A program made the translations under genes and the position numbers. 64,000 nucleotides of DNA from NCBI RefSeq assembly GCF_000308515.1, contig NZ_BAFV01000051.1:80517-144516 (forward strand). The letters are read 5' to 3'. The notes below the pieces were generated by a model, which saw only the letters and a program-made list of their open reading frames with translations, was not told where the DNA came from and made no database searches. Below are positions 8,430-16,947 of the stretch, in pieces. This DNA comes from Nocardia carnea NBRC 14403 (GTDB lineage Bacteria > Actinomycetota > Actinomycetes > Mycobacteriales > Mycobacteriaceae). The first letter of the stretch is position 1. Every line of letters begins with the position of its first letter.

Positions 8430-10190
8430 TCAACCGAGCAGCGCGTCCACGAACGCCGACGGTTCGAACGGAGCCAGATCGTCGGCCCCCTCGCCGAGAC
8501 CGACGAGTTTGACCGGGACCCCGAGTTCGTGCTGGATCTGGAAGACGATCCCGCCCTTCGCAGTGCCGTCGAGCTTCGTCAGCACCACACCGCTGATATC
8601 GACCACCTCGGCGAAGATCCGGGCCTGCATGAGCCCGTTCTGGCCGACGGTCGCATCCAGCACCAGCAGTACCTCGTCCACCGAGGCCTTCTTCTCCACC
8701 ACCCGTTTCACCTTGCCGAGCTCATCCATCAGCCCGGTCTTGGTATGCAGGCGGCCGGCGGTATCGATGAGTACCGCGTCCACGCCGGAGTCGATACCGG
8801 AGGCCACCGCGTCGAAGGCCACCGCGGCGGGATCGGCGCCCTCCTTGCCGCGGACCGTATCCGCACCGACCCGCTCACCCCAGGTCTGCAACTGGTCGGC
8901 CGCGGCGGCCCGGAAGGTATCGGCCGCACCCAGCAGCACCCGGCGGCCGTCGGCGACGAGCACGCGGGCGAGTTTGCCGGTGGTCGTGGTCTTACCTGTG
9001 CCGTTGACCCCGACGACGAGCAGGATCGACGGGTGATCGGGATGCGGTAGGGCGCGTACGGAACGGTCGAGTTCGGGCCGCAGCGATTCGATCAGCACAT
9101 CGCGCAACACCGCCCGCGCCTCATCGGCGGTGCGCACGCTCCGTGCGGCCATTTCCTCCCGCAGCCGCTCCACGATGACGGTGGTGACGGCCGTGCCGAT
9201 ATCGGCCAGGACGAGCGTGTCCTCGACCTCTTCCCACGATTCCTCGTCGAGGTCGCCACCACCGAGCAGACCCAGCAGGCTTTTGCCGACCGCGTTCTGC
9301 GACCGCGACAGCCGCCCGCGCAGCCGGGTCAACCGGCCGGAGGTCGGTTCGATCTCCTCGACTTCGGGGACGAGATGGGCGCCGGCCGCGGTATCGGGAG
9401 CCACCAGCGGAGCTTCGCCGGTGGCGGGTTCCGTGGGAGGTGCGGTCTCGGTATCCGGTGCGGCAGCGCTCGCCGCGGCAGCCGCACCACCGGCCCCCGG
9501 CACGGTTGTCCCGGGTTCGGCGGACGCCGGCGCCTCCGCCGCGGGCGGCGCAGTCGTGTCTGCCGGCGTCTCTGCCGACGGCGGAACGGTTGTATCGGCC
9601 GCAGGAGGTGCGGACGTCTCGTCCGTCGTCGGTGCGGACGTCTCGGTCGCCGGCGCCGTGGAGGTCGCCGATTCCGCGGGCGCGGAGGTTCCGGTTTCGC
9701 CGGGCGCGGTGGTCTCCGCTGCGGGAGCCCCGGGCTTTCCGGTCCCGGGTGCCGCGGTCGTTCCGGTTTCCGGCGGCAGGGCCGTCTCGGGTTCCGGTGG
9801 TGCAGTGGGAGCAGCGGTACCCCCGCCCGGCGCTTCCGGCGCGGTGGTGGTTGCGGTGTCGGCGGTATCCGGCAGCGGGACATCGGTGATACCGCGGCGG
9901 GGCGCGTCCCGGGGGATCGCGGCGTCGTCACCGATATGTGGCTGACCCTCGGTATCCGTCCGCTCAGCGGGACTCGGGCGCGCGGGTGCCGCGGTGGCTC
10001 CCTGCCCGCCCTGACTGAAACTGAAACCGCCGGCCGCCTGGTACCCACCGGACCGGTCGGCCAGCTCCCCTTTCTCCGCCGGCGGGGTCAGCGAGACCCG
10101 GCCGCGTTTGTACCGGACGAAGCCGGCCACGAGCGCGACCAGCAGTACGGCGGCGATGGCTGCGATCAGAATCCAGGCTTGCGCACTCAC
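8430..10190 (-). CDS. ftsY: Signal recognition particle receptor FtsY
   Basis: SRP receptor GTPase that accepts ribosome-SRP complexes at the membrane. Start GTG 10190 (VSAQAWILIAAIAAVLL) is chosen because AAGGA lies six bases upstream; ATG 10199 is an alternative. The 586 residues show an N-terminal membrane span (4-26), a low-complexity Ala/Pro/Thr/Glu linker of about 240 residues (30-270), the N domain (about 290-385), and a G domain with P-loop GVNGTGKTT (394-402), DTAGRLHTK and TKLDGTAKGG. The linker replaces the acidic A domain of E. coli FtsY. It lies downstream of smc, as in mycobacteria. Confidence 0.97.
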   Translation of the reverse strand: MSAQAWILIAAIAAVLLVALVAGFVRYKRGRVSLTPPAEKGELADRSGGYQAAGGFSFSQGGQGATAAPARPSPAERTDTEGQPHIGDDAAIPRDAPRRGITDVPLPDTADTATTTAPEAPGGGTAAPTAPPEPETALPPETGTTAAPGTGKPGAPAAETTAPGETGTSAPAESATSTAPATETSAPTTDETSAPPAADTTVPPSAETPADTTAPPAAEAPASAEPGTTVPGAGGAAAAASAAAPDTETAPPTEPATGEAPLVAPDTAAGAHLVPEVEEIEPTSGRLTRLRGRLSRSQNAVGKSLLGLLGGGDLDEESWEEVEDTLVLADIGTAVTTVIVERLREEMAARSVRTADEARAVLRDVLIESLRPELDRSVRALPHPDHPSILLVVGVNGTGKTTTTGKLARVLVADGRRVLLGAADTFRAAAADQLQTWGERVGADTVRGKEGADPAAVAFDAVASGIDSGVDAVLIDTAGRLHTKTGLMDELGKVKRVVEKKASVDEVLLVLDATVGQNGLMQARIFAEVVDISGVVLTKLDGTAKGGIVFQIQHELGVPVKLVGLGEGADDLAPFEPSAFVDALLG

Positions 10191-10368
10191 ACCGCCCATC
10201 CTTGCAGAGCCGGTGCGGGCCCCCGCCGACCCCGCCCGGCCCGCGCGGCGGCCGGACCCGAGCCCGCCCTCCCATACGCTGCACATTCCCTGCTCAGCCC
10301 CGCGAACACGACGGGTGAGATTTCTTGTCCTGCGGAAGTTCTCGCTACAGGCCAATAGGATCGGCGAT

Positions 10369-10758
10369 GTGACCGATCGAAACGTGCTTGGGGGTCCGCT
10401 ACAAGAGTGCGGCACCGATCCTCTGACCGGGTTCTACCGGGACGGCTGCTGCAGCACCGGCCCGGAGGATCTGGGCAGCCACACCGTGTGCACGGTCGTC
10501 ACAGCCGAGTTCCTGGAGCACCAGGCATCCATCGGCAACGATCTGAGCACACCGCGTCCGGAGAACAATTTTCCCGGCCTGCAGCCGGGCGACCGATGGT
10601 GTGTGGTGGCGGTGCGCTGGTTACACGCGCACGAGGACGGTGTCGCCGCGCCGGTGATACTGGCGGCGACCCATGAGAATGCCCTGGAAGTGATATCGAT
10701 GGAAATCCTGCGAAAATACGCGGTCGACGTACCCGACGACGTCAGCGACCTGCTGTGA
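10369..10758 (+). CDS. DUF2237 family protein
   Basis: 129-residue soluble protein of the DUF2237 family, function not established. Hallmarks are the N-terminal LGGPLQECGTDPLTGFYRDG with the following CC, the HTVCTVVTAEFL strand, and GDRWCVVAVRW. Conserved cysteines suggest metal or redox chemistry, which is inference. Start GTG 10369; AGGA lies nearby and a TAGGAT hexamer ends seven bases upstream, so the message may have a very short leader. It is divergent from ftsY, with 178 bp between starts. Confidence 0.85.
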   Translation: MTDRNVLGGPLQECGTDPLTGFYRDGCCSTGPEDLGSHTVCTVVTAEFLEHQASIGNDLSTPRPENNFPGLQPGDRWCVVAVRWLHAHEDGVAAPVILAATHENALEVISMEILRKYAVDVPDDVSDLL

Positions 10759-11075
10759 GACAACGCGCTGTCGCTGCCGCGCGCCGGCAGTAGAGCGCCG
10801 CTATGGGGGCGAAGAAAACCGTCGAACACTTCCTCGAGTTCTCGCTGCACCGCGATGCTCGGATCCTTCTGTGGACCGATGCCGGATTCATCGTCCGGGA
10901 TCGCTGATCATCAGGCGGCGCGATCACGGCGCCACGGGGAGTTGGCGACGGGCGTCGTCCACGCCCTTGCCGGGTTACTGGCAACCGGCGTGAACCGGAG
11001 ACCACCCATACCGCTGTCGGGCCCCGACGCGGTACCGGGTGAGTCGCAGCCCGACCGTCACGCTCCCCGGCGGAA
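10759..11075. other. Intergenic region with one weak small ORF
   Basis: 317 bp between the convergent DUF2237 gene and smc. The only coding-like stretch is 10803-10907 (+), an ATG frame of 34 codons (MGAKKTVEHFLEF then SLHRDARILLW) with fair third-position G/C but no Shine-Dalgarno. No strong terminator hairpin stands out. Confidence 0.5.
10803..10907 (+). CDS. Possible 34-aa peptide, doubtful
   Basis: Short ATG-to-TGA frame with protein-like composition (MGAKKTVEHFLEF near the start, GFIVRDR at the end) and roughly 70 percent G/C at third positions. No ribosome binding site and no recognised family. It could be chance or the remnant of a longer gene; an in-frame stop lies just upstream of the ATG. 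Confidence 0.22.
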   Translation: MGAKKTVEHFLEFSLHRDARILLWTDAGFIVRDR

Positions 11076-14000
11076 TCACGTCGGTGCGCCCGCGGGTGCC
11101 ACGTTCTGCCCGCGCAGGCGCTGCGAGATCACCTGGGTGATGCCGTCGCCGCGCATGCTGACGCCGTAGAGGGCGTCGGCGATCTCCATGGTGGGCTTCT
11201 GGTGGGTGATGACGATCAGCTGACTCTTCTCGCGCAGCTGTTCGAACAGTCCGATGAGGCGGCGCAGGTTGGTGTCGTCGAGCGCGGCCTCCACCTCGTC
11301 CATGACATAGAACGGTGAGGGCCGCGCACGGAAGATGGCGACCAGTAGGGCCACCGCGGTCAGCGATTTCTCGCCACCGGACAGCAACGACAGCCGCTTG
11401 ACCTTCTTTCCGGGCGGCCGCGCCTCCACTTCGATACCGGTCGTGAGCATATTGCCGGGATCGGTGAGCAGCAGCCGGCCTTCGCCGCCCGGGAAGAGCG
11501 CCGAGAAGACCTGGACGAATTCCCGTTCCACATCGGCGTAGGCGTCGGTGAAGACCTGCAGGATGCGGTCGTCCACCTCGGCCACCACGTCGAGCAGGTC
11601 CTGGCGGGCTTTTTTGACGTCCTCGAGCTGGGTAGCCAGGAAGTTGTAGCGCTCCTCGAGGGCGGCGAACTCCTCCAGCGCCAGCGGGTTCACCTTGCCG
11701 AGGGTCGCCAGATCCTTCTCGGCCCGTTTCGCGCGCCGCTCCTGCGAAGCCCGGTCGAACGGCATCGGCGCCGGTGCGGTGACCTGCTCCCCGCGCTCCT
11801 TGGCCTGCTCGTATTCGCGTAGTTCCAGCTCGCTGGGCGGGAGCGCGATATCGGGTCCGTATTCGGCGATCAGATCGTCGAGCGCGATACCGAACTGCTC
11901 GCCGATATTCGCCTCGAGTTGTTCGATCCGCAGCGCGGCTTGCGCCTTGGCGACCTCGTCGCGGTGCACCGCGTCGGTGAGCTGCCCGAGCTGGGTGCTC
12001 AACGCCCGCACCCGCTCCTTGATCTGGTCGACCGAGGTCGCGCATTCGGTGCGCCGGCGCACGAGATCGTCACGCCGGGCGGCGGCAGCCGCCACGACCT
12101 GCTCCAGTTCGGCGGACAGTTCCGCACCGGATTCGGCGACCGCAGCGGCCACCTGGGCCGCGCGCCGGCGGGCGGCCTGCGCACGTTCGGCGCGGGCGCG
12201 GGCCTCGCGTTCGGTCCGGGCGGATCGGCGCAACGTTTCCGCTTTACCGCGCACGGATTCGGCACGTTCCTCGGCGGTCCGCACCGCCAGCCGGGCCTCC
12301 ACTTCCATGGCCCGGGCCTCGGCCAGCGCCGCGGCGGCTTCTTCCCGGGCCAGCGCGGCGGCCTCGGTACCGGCCGCGCCGGCCGCATCGCCGTCGGTAT
12401 CGGCCTGTTCCAGTTCGGCGCGGTGCAGCCGGTCCTCCAGGTCGGCGAGCGCGGCGACTGCTTCTTCCCGCGAGGTCTCGGCGGCGGCCCGCTGTTCGAT
12501 GAGGCGTTCGGATTCGGTATTCGCCGTCCGCGCGGCCGCACCGAGCCGGCCGAGCCGTTCGTAGATGCTGTTGAGCGCCTGATCCGATTCGTGCAGCGCC
12601 AGCAGCGCCTGGTCCACCGCGTCCTTGCGGTCGGCCTGTTCCTCCAGCGCCCCGGACAGGCTCGCTTCGAGTTCCTCGGCATGCCGCTGCGCGGCCCGCA
12701 GTTCGGCTTCGGCGGTATCGATTTCGGCCTGGATCTCGAGGCGGCTCGGTGCGCGATCGGATCCGCCGATCAGCCAGCCGGTTCCGGCCAGATCGCCTTC
12801 CCGGGTCACCACCCGCAGCTCCGGACGTGCGGCCAGTACTTCCGCGGCACGGTCCAGATCGTCGACGACCACGACCCGGCTCGTCAGCGCGACCACCGCC
12901 GCACGCAGCGAATCGGGGTAATTCACGACGTCGGCCAGCCGGCGCGCCCCGCCGGGCAGTTCGGCCTCGTCGATCCCGGTATCGGCAGCAACACCCTCGT
13001 AGACCAGCGCGGCCCGGCCGGCATCGGCCTTCCCGAGCGCCCGCACGGCACTGACCGCGGTATCACCGGTATCGGCGACCACCGCCTCGGCGACCGGTCC
13101 CAGCACCGCCGCGACCGCGGCCTCGTACCCGGCGTGCACGCCGAGCAGTTCGGACAGCGGGCCCAGGAGCCCGGCCGGCTGGTTCTCGGTCAGCCAGGCC
13201 GCGCCGTCGCGGCTGGCCAGGTTCATGCCGAGCGCTTCGATCCGCGCGGTCAGCGAGGCGACCCGCCGCCCGGCGTCGCGGTCCTCGGCACGCAGTTCGG
13301 TGACCCGGTGATCGGCGAGGTCGAGCGCCTCGACAGCATGTTCGTGCTGGGCATCGAGCCCGGCTTCCCCGGCGTCGAGTTCGGCCAGTTCGTCCTGCAC
13401 GGCGTCGTATTCGCGCTGCGCTTCCTCGCCTCGGGTCCGCGACTGGGTGAGGGCGGTGCTCGAGCGAACGATCTCGGTATCGATGGCTTGGGCTTTGGTG
13501 CGCAGGTTCTCGACCTGCCCCGACAACCGGACCAACCCTTCGCGGCGGTCGGCGATGGCCCGGACGGCGGCCAGATGCGCCTGTTCGGCCGCCTTGGCCT
13601 CGTGTTCGCGTTCGGCGAGCCCGTCGCGGGCGGCTTCGAGGGTCTCCGTGGCCATCTCGACGGCTTCCCGGAGTTCGGCCTCCTCGGCTTCCACCCGGTC
13701 CGCTTCGGCTTCGAGCTGGTCGGGGTCGCGGCCGGTATTCGCCGCGGGGGCGGTATCGAGATGGCGAGCGCGGTCGGTCGCGATCCGGGTGGTGGCATTG
13801 ACGCGTTCGGCCAGCGCGGACAGCTGGAACCACAGCTGGCCCGCCGCTTCGGCGCCGGGAGTGAGCCGGGAGAGTTCGAACTCCTGCTGGGCCAGGGCCG
13901 CATTGGCCGCGTCGAGTTCGCTCTGCACGGTGATCTGTTGTTCCCGCGCATAGGCTTCCTTGCTCTGCTGGCTTTGCAGCTCGGCCCGCCGGGTGACCAG

Positions 14001-14699
14001 ATCGTCGGCCGCCAATCGCAGCCGGGCGTCGCGCAGATCGGCCTGGACGGTCTGGGCGCGGCGCGCCACCTCCGCCTGGCGGCCCAGCGGTTTGAGCTGG
14101 CGGCGCAGTTCGGTGGTGAGATCGGTGAGGCGGGCCAGGTTGGCCTGCATGGCGTCCAGTTTGCGGACGGCTTTTTCTTTACGTTTGCGGTGTTTGAGGA
14201 CGCCCGCTGCTTCTTCGATGAAGGCGCGCCGGTCTTCGGGTCGCGATTCCAGGATCGCCGAGAGCTGTCCCTGGCCGACGATCACATGCATTTCGCGGCC
14301 GATACCGGAATCGCTGAGCAGTTCCTGGACATCCATCAACCGGCACGAGTTGCCGTTGATCTCGTATTCGCCGGCCCCGTCGCGGAACATCCGGCGGGTG
14401 ACGGAGACTTCGGCGTAATCGATCGGCAGCGCGCCGTCGGAGTTGTCGATGGTGAGCGTGACCTCGGCCCGCCCGAGCGCGGCACGGCCGGAGGTACCGG
14501 CGAAGATGACATCCTGCATCTTGCCGCCGCGTAATGCTTTGGCGCCCTGTTCGCCCATCACCCAGGTGAGCGCATCGACGACGTTGGATTTACCGGAACC
14601 GTTCGGACCTACGACGCAGGTGATGCCGGGTTCGAACCGCAGTGTCGTCGCGGACGCGAAGGATTTGAACCCCTTCAACGTCAAGCTCTTCAGATGCAA
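11076..14699 (-). CDS. smc: Chromosome segregation ATPase SMC
   Basis: Condensin core ATPase that compacts and aligns sister chromosomes with ScpA/ScpB. The 1207 residues show the Walker A GPNGSGKS at 31-38, two long coiled-coil arms rich in Ala/Glu/Arg, a central hinge (around 500-650) and the C-terminal head with signature LSGGEKSLTAVALLV and Walker B FYVMDEVEAALDD. The start is TTG 14699 (LHLKSLTLKGFKSF, the canonical SMC N-terminus); GGAAAGGG lies about 11 bases upstream. Length equals the mycobacterial homologue. It heads an smc-ftsY segment. Confidence 0.97.
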   Translation of the reverse strand: MHLKSLTLKGFKSFASATTLRFEPGITCVVGPNGSGKSNVVDALTWVMGEQGAKALRGGKMQDVIFAGTSGRAALGRAEVTLTIDNSDGALPIDYAEVSVTRRMFRDGAGEYEINGNSCRLMDVQELLSDSGIGREMHVIVGQGQLSAILESRPEDRRAFIEEAAGVLKHRKRKEKAVRKLDAMQANLARLTDLTTELRRQLKPLGRQAEVARRAQTVQADLRDARLRLAADDLVTRRAELQSQQSKEAYAREQQITVQSELDAANAALAQQEFELSRLTPGAEAAGQLWFQLSALAERVNATTRIATDRARHLDTAPAANTGRDPDQLEAEADRVEAEEAELREAVEMATETLEAARDGLAEREHEAKAAEQAHLAAVRAIADRREGLVRLSGQVENLRTKAQAIDTEIVRSSTALTQSRTRGEEAQREYDAVQDELAELDAGEAGLDAQHEHAVEALDLADHRVTELRAEDRDAGRRVASLTARIEALGMNLASRDGAAWLTENQPAGLLGPLSELLGVHAGYEAAVAAVLGPVAEAVVADTGDTAVSAVRALGKADAGRAALVYEGVAADTGIDEAELPGGARRLADVVNYPDSLRAAVVALTSRVVVVDDLDRAAEVLAARPELRVVTREGDLAGTGWLIGGSDRAPSRLEIQAEIDTAEAELRAAQRHAEELEASLSGALEEQADRKDAVDQALLALHESDQALNSIYERLGRLGAAARTANTESERLIEQRAAAETSREEAVAALADLEDRLHRAELEQADTDGDAAGAAGTEAAALAREEAAAALAEARAMEVEARLAVRTAEERAESVRGKAETLRRSARTEREARARAERAQAARRRAAQVAAAVAESGAELSAELEQVVAAAAARRDDLVRRRTECATSVDQIKERVRALSTQLGQLTDAVHRDEVAKAQAALRIEQLEANIGEQFGIALDDLIAEYGPDIALPPSELELREYEQAKERGEQVTAPAPMPFDRASQERRAKRAEKDLATLGKVNPLALEEFAALEERYNFLATQLEDVKKARQDLLDVVAEVDDRILQVFTDAYADVEREFVQVFSALFPGGEGRLLLTDPGNMLTTGIEVEARPPGKKVKRLSLLSGGEKSLTAVALLVAIFRARPSPFYVMDEVEAALDDTNLRRLIGLFEQLREKSQLIVITHQKPTMEIADALYGVSMRGDGITQVISQRLRGQNVAPAGAPT

Positions 14700-14901
14700 C
14701 GCCGACGACCCTTTCCGCCTCCACGTACTGTCCGCCTCGCTCAGGCCGATCAGCCATGCTATAGGCCCGCGGCGAGATAAACCCATCCGGCGCACCGGAG
14801 GTGGCCGATCGGCAGCGGGTGGTGGCGGTGTGGTTGCCGAGAGCGGCCCGCACCGTAGCCCGGTGGTTCCGCCGACCGGATACCACCGAGGCTACCGGGC
14901 G

Positions 14902-15336
14902 TTATACCTTTCGGCGATGGCAGCTGCCGGCCTCGATTCCGGTTGCCGCGCGCACTGCCAGCACGGCGCCCCACGGGCCGATGACCCATATGGGCCAGAA
15001 GTAGGTGAACGCTCCGACGCCCAGCGAGATCGCCGCCCAGATCACCAGTACCAGCACACTGACACCCAGCCACGCGCTGCCCTCGATCCGCTGCCAGATC
15101 GGGAACCGCGAGCGCGATCGCCGCGGGGACGAGTCCGGGCCGGGGGGCGCCTTCAACTCGGGCAGGTCCGCGAGCACACCCTGCAGTTCCTCGCGGGTCG
15201 CGCTCCGGTACACCTGCGCTACCCGCTCGTCGTATTCGGCGAGATCCAGCCTGCCGTCGCCCAGATGCCGGCCCAGCTCCCGCACGAATCGATCACGTTC
15301 GGCATCCGAGGCGCGGATGCCCGCCGAGATCTCCAT
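14902..15336 (-). CDS. DUF1707 and 2TM-domain membrane protein
   Basis: 144-residue protein. Residues 5-57 (IRASDAERDRFVRELGRHL with a later LDLAEYDERV) are a DUF1707 domain, a short helical module typical of actinobacterial membrane and regulatory proteins. After a Pro/Arg/Ser linker come two hydrophobic spans (about 85-125: SAWLGVSVLVLVIWAAISLG and FWPIWVIGPWGAVLAV). Start ATG 15336 has GGGGAG four bases upstream. The promoter region contains a duplicated palindrome. It lies between smc and the acyP remnant; role unknown. Confidence 0.85.
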   Translation of the reverse strand: MEISAGIRASDAERDRFVRELGRHLGDGRLDLAEYDERVAQVYRSATREELQGVLADLPELKAPPGPDSSPRRSRSRFPIWQRIEGSAWLGVSVLVLVIWAAISLGVGAFTYFWPIWVIGPWGAVLAVRAATGIEAGSCHRRKV

Positions 15337-15362
15337 AGCGCTCCCCTTACACATCAGACCAC

Positions 15363-15412
15363 ACTCCACTGTGGAATAAAACCAGAGTGCTACTCCCACT
15401 GTGGAATGTCAA
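15363..15412 (-). promoter_or_regulatory. Promoter with two palindromic operators, DUF1707 gene
   Basis: CCACTGTGGAAT occurs twice, at 15366-15377 and 15396-15407, exactly 30 bp apart. The proximal copy sits in a 15-bp near-perfect palindrome (ACTCCACTGTGGAAT, 15363-15377). On the gene strand a perfect TTGACA (15412-15407) abuts the distal copy; the -10 is weak (CACTCT at 17-bp spacing). GAGT-GCT-ACTC lies between the copies. This suggests cooperative repression by a dimeric regulator, which is not identified. Confidence 0.5.
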
Positions 15413-15560
15413 GGGGGTTCGGGCCTCTGTCCGACACACACCCGCTACCTCGGAATGATCCGAACAGGCCCGGCCATGGACAGCAGGAGCAGCGGCAAGC
15501 GATCCCCGGCACCACAATCGACGTACGGGGTCGACGCTGTGCCCGACGGAGGCCCCGGCC

Positions 15561-15773
15561 GCTCACATATGTGGCGGCAGGGCCGGCGCGGCAAGCACCG
15601 CCTCGCGGAGCAGCCGACCGCCCCTATCTCCACGAAACCCTGTAGCCCGCCCCGGATCGGCTCCCAGTTCTGCACCACCAGAACCACCCGGCCGGGCGCC
15701 GCCGGAGAACGCAGCAGCGCCAACAGCTCGGCCACCGCGCGGAGGGGCCACCACATGGACTCGGCCATCGGCC
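15561..15773 (-). pseudogene. Decayed tandem copy of the 3' end of acyP
   Basis: About 213 bp nearly repeat 15774-15985, which carries the end of acyP and its flank. The conceptual product keeps AVAELLALLRSPAAPGRV and NWEPIRGGLQGFVE, with a few substitutions against AcyP. A 2-base deletion at the old stop makes it read on into GAVGCSARRC. It lacks the N-terminal catalytic Arg loop and has no start, so it is non-functional. It arose by tandem duplication followed by decay. Confidence 0.8.
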
Positions 15774-15836
15774 GCTCACCCATGTGGCAGCAGCACCGGC
15801 CCGGAAAGCACCCCCAGCCGAGCAGCCGACGAGCCC

Positions 15837-16145
15837 CTATCTCTCCACGAAACCCTGCAACCCGCCCCGGACCGGCTCCCAGTTCTCCACCACCAGATCC
15901 ACCCGGCCGGGCGCCGCCGGAGAACGCAGCAGCGCCAACAGCTCGGCCACCACGCGGCGTGGCCCTTCGGCCACCACGTGCACCCTGCCGTCGGGCGCGT
16001 TGGTGGCATGCCCGGTGAGCCCGAGCTCCAATGCCCGCGAACGGGTCCACCAGCGGAAACCCACGCCTTGCACGTATCCGTGCACCCACGCGCTGAGCCG
16101 CACCGGATCGTTCGCCGACTGCTGCCCCGCCGTATCGCCCGCCAT
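15837..16145 (-). CDS. acyP: Acylphosphatase AcyP
   Basis: Small cytosolic hydrolase of acyl phosphates such as carbamoyl- or acetyl-phosphate. The 102 residues contain the family signature VHGYVQGVGFRWWTRSRA, with the phosphate-binding loop and catalytic Arg, then GLTGHATNAPDGRVHVVAEG with the catalytic Asn. ATG 16145 lies two bases after the osmC-like stop, so it is co-transcribed and probably translated by coupling. Its 3' end is duplicated immediately downstream. The gene order OsmC-acyP next to smc-ftsY is that of mycobacteria. Confidence 0.95.
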   Translation of the reverse strand: MAGDTAGQQSANDPVRLSAWVHGYVQGVGFRWWTRSRALELGLTGHATNAPDGRVHVVAEGPRRVVAELLALLRSPAAPGRVDLVVENWEPVRGGLQGFVER

Positions 16146-16147
16146 GA

Positions 16148-16624
16148 TCAGTCGACGGTATCGATCTCGAAGGACAGCGTCACCTTGCTACCCGCCTTCA
16201 ATGTCCGGCCCACGGTGCACACCTTGTCGATCGCTCGCTGCACCGTCACCAGCAGCCGCTCGCGGGCGGCATCGTCGAGTTCGCTCAGATCGAGTTCGAA
16301 TACCTCGTCCAGCTGTGGATACACCTCGTTCTCGCGGTCCGCGGCACCGGAAACCCGGATCGTGGCGTCGTAGTCGTCGCCGAGTCGGCGCGACAGCGGG
16401 AAATCCGAGCTCATCCCCGAGCATGCGGCCAGCGCGATCTTCAGGAGTTCACCGGGTGTGAACACGCCGGGAACGCTTTCGGACCCGATCAGAACCTCCG
16501 CGCCGCGTGAACTGTGCCCGGTATAGCGCCTGGTCCCCGTACGCTCCACCCACAGTGTGGTCGGGCCCGAGGGTGCGCCGGCCGGCGCCGCGGCGGCGGC
16601 CGCAGTGGTGGTGTCATCAGCCAT
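16148..16624 (-). CDS. OsmC family peroxiredoxin-like protein
   Basis: 158-residue OsmC/Ohr-type protein, probably a thiol-dependent organic hydroperoxide reductase. Both conserved cysteine contexts are present: LAACSGMSS near the middle and DKVCTVGRTL near the end. The N-terminus has an Ala-rich low-complexity segment (residues 6-18). Start ATG 16624 with AGGA eight bases upstream. It forms a two-gene unit with acyP. Whether it belongs to the Ohr, OsmC or YhfA subclass cannot be settled by eye. Confidence 0.9.
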   Translation of the reverse strand: MADDTTTAAAAAAPAGAPSGPTTLWVERTGTRRYTGHSSRGAEVLIGSESVPGVFTPGELLKIALAACSGMSSDFPLSRRLGDDYDATIRVSGAADRENEVYPQLDEVFELDLSELDDAARERLLVTVQRAIDKVCTVGRTLKAGSKVTLSFEIDTVD

Positions 16625-16683
16625 GGTTGCGATCCTGCCACCCACCGTCCGAGCCGCGCGCACCCGTCCGTGACCGGCGCGGA

Positions 16684-16818
16684 TCAGCCCCGGCGCGAAC
16701 GCCGCGCAGTCACCCGGACCGGCCGCTTCGGCCGGTCCTCCAGCATCACGGCGAGAAGCCGCAGCAGTAGCGGACCGACGATGAATCCGGCGATCAACGT
16801 CGGTGTCAGCAGGGACAT
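16684..16818 (-). CDS. Putative 44-aa membrane peptide (small ORF)
   Basis: ATG 16818 to TGA 16684, preceded by AAGGA with five-base spacing. The peptide begins MSLLTPTLIAGFIVGP, continues LLLRLLAVMLED and ends in a strongly basic tail (RPKRPVRVTARRSRRG). One hydrophobic helix with a basic tail suggests a single-pass membrane peptide, N-terminus outside. Third positions are nearly all G or C, matching neighbouring genes. It lies between the PstS-like gene and the OsmC gene on the same strand. No family recognised; function unknown. Confidence 0.55.
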   Translation of the reverse strand: MSLLTPTLIAGFIVGPLLLRLLAVMLEDRPKRPVRVTARRSRRG

Positions 16819-16947
16819 GGCAGTCCTTCCGTACTCACGGGCGATGCGCTGGAAAACTACCCCTCCGGACAGCCCGGAAACCCGTTGCTTGCGCGATCTT
16901 TACGCCGGGAATTCAGCCCCCTGATCACACGCGGACCGCACTCCTGG

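Noticed and set aside
11919..14534. 871-codon open frame on the plus strand opposite smc
   Set aside because: It is the complement of the smc frame, produced by high G/C at codon positions. No ribosome-binding site or domain; SMC motifs on the other strand are unmistakable.
15445..16089. 214-codon minus-strand frame through the duplicated acyP region
   Set aside because: It joins the dead acyP copy with unrelated frames; no start signal and a Gly/Arg-rich shadow portion over the true acyP.
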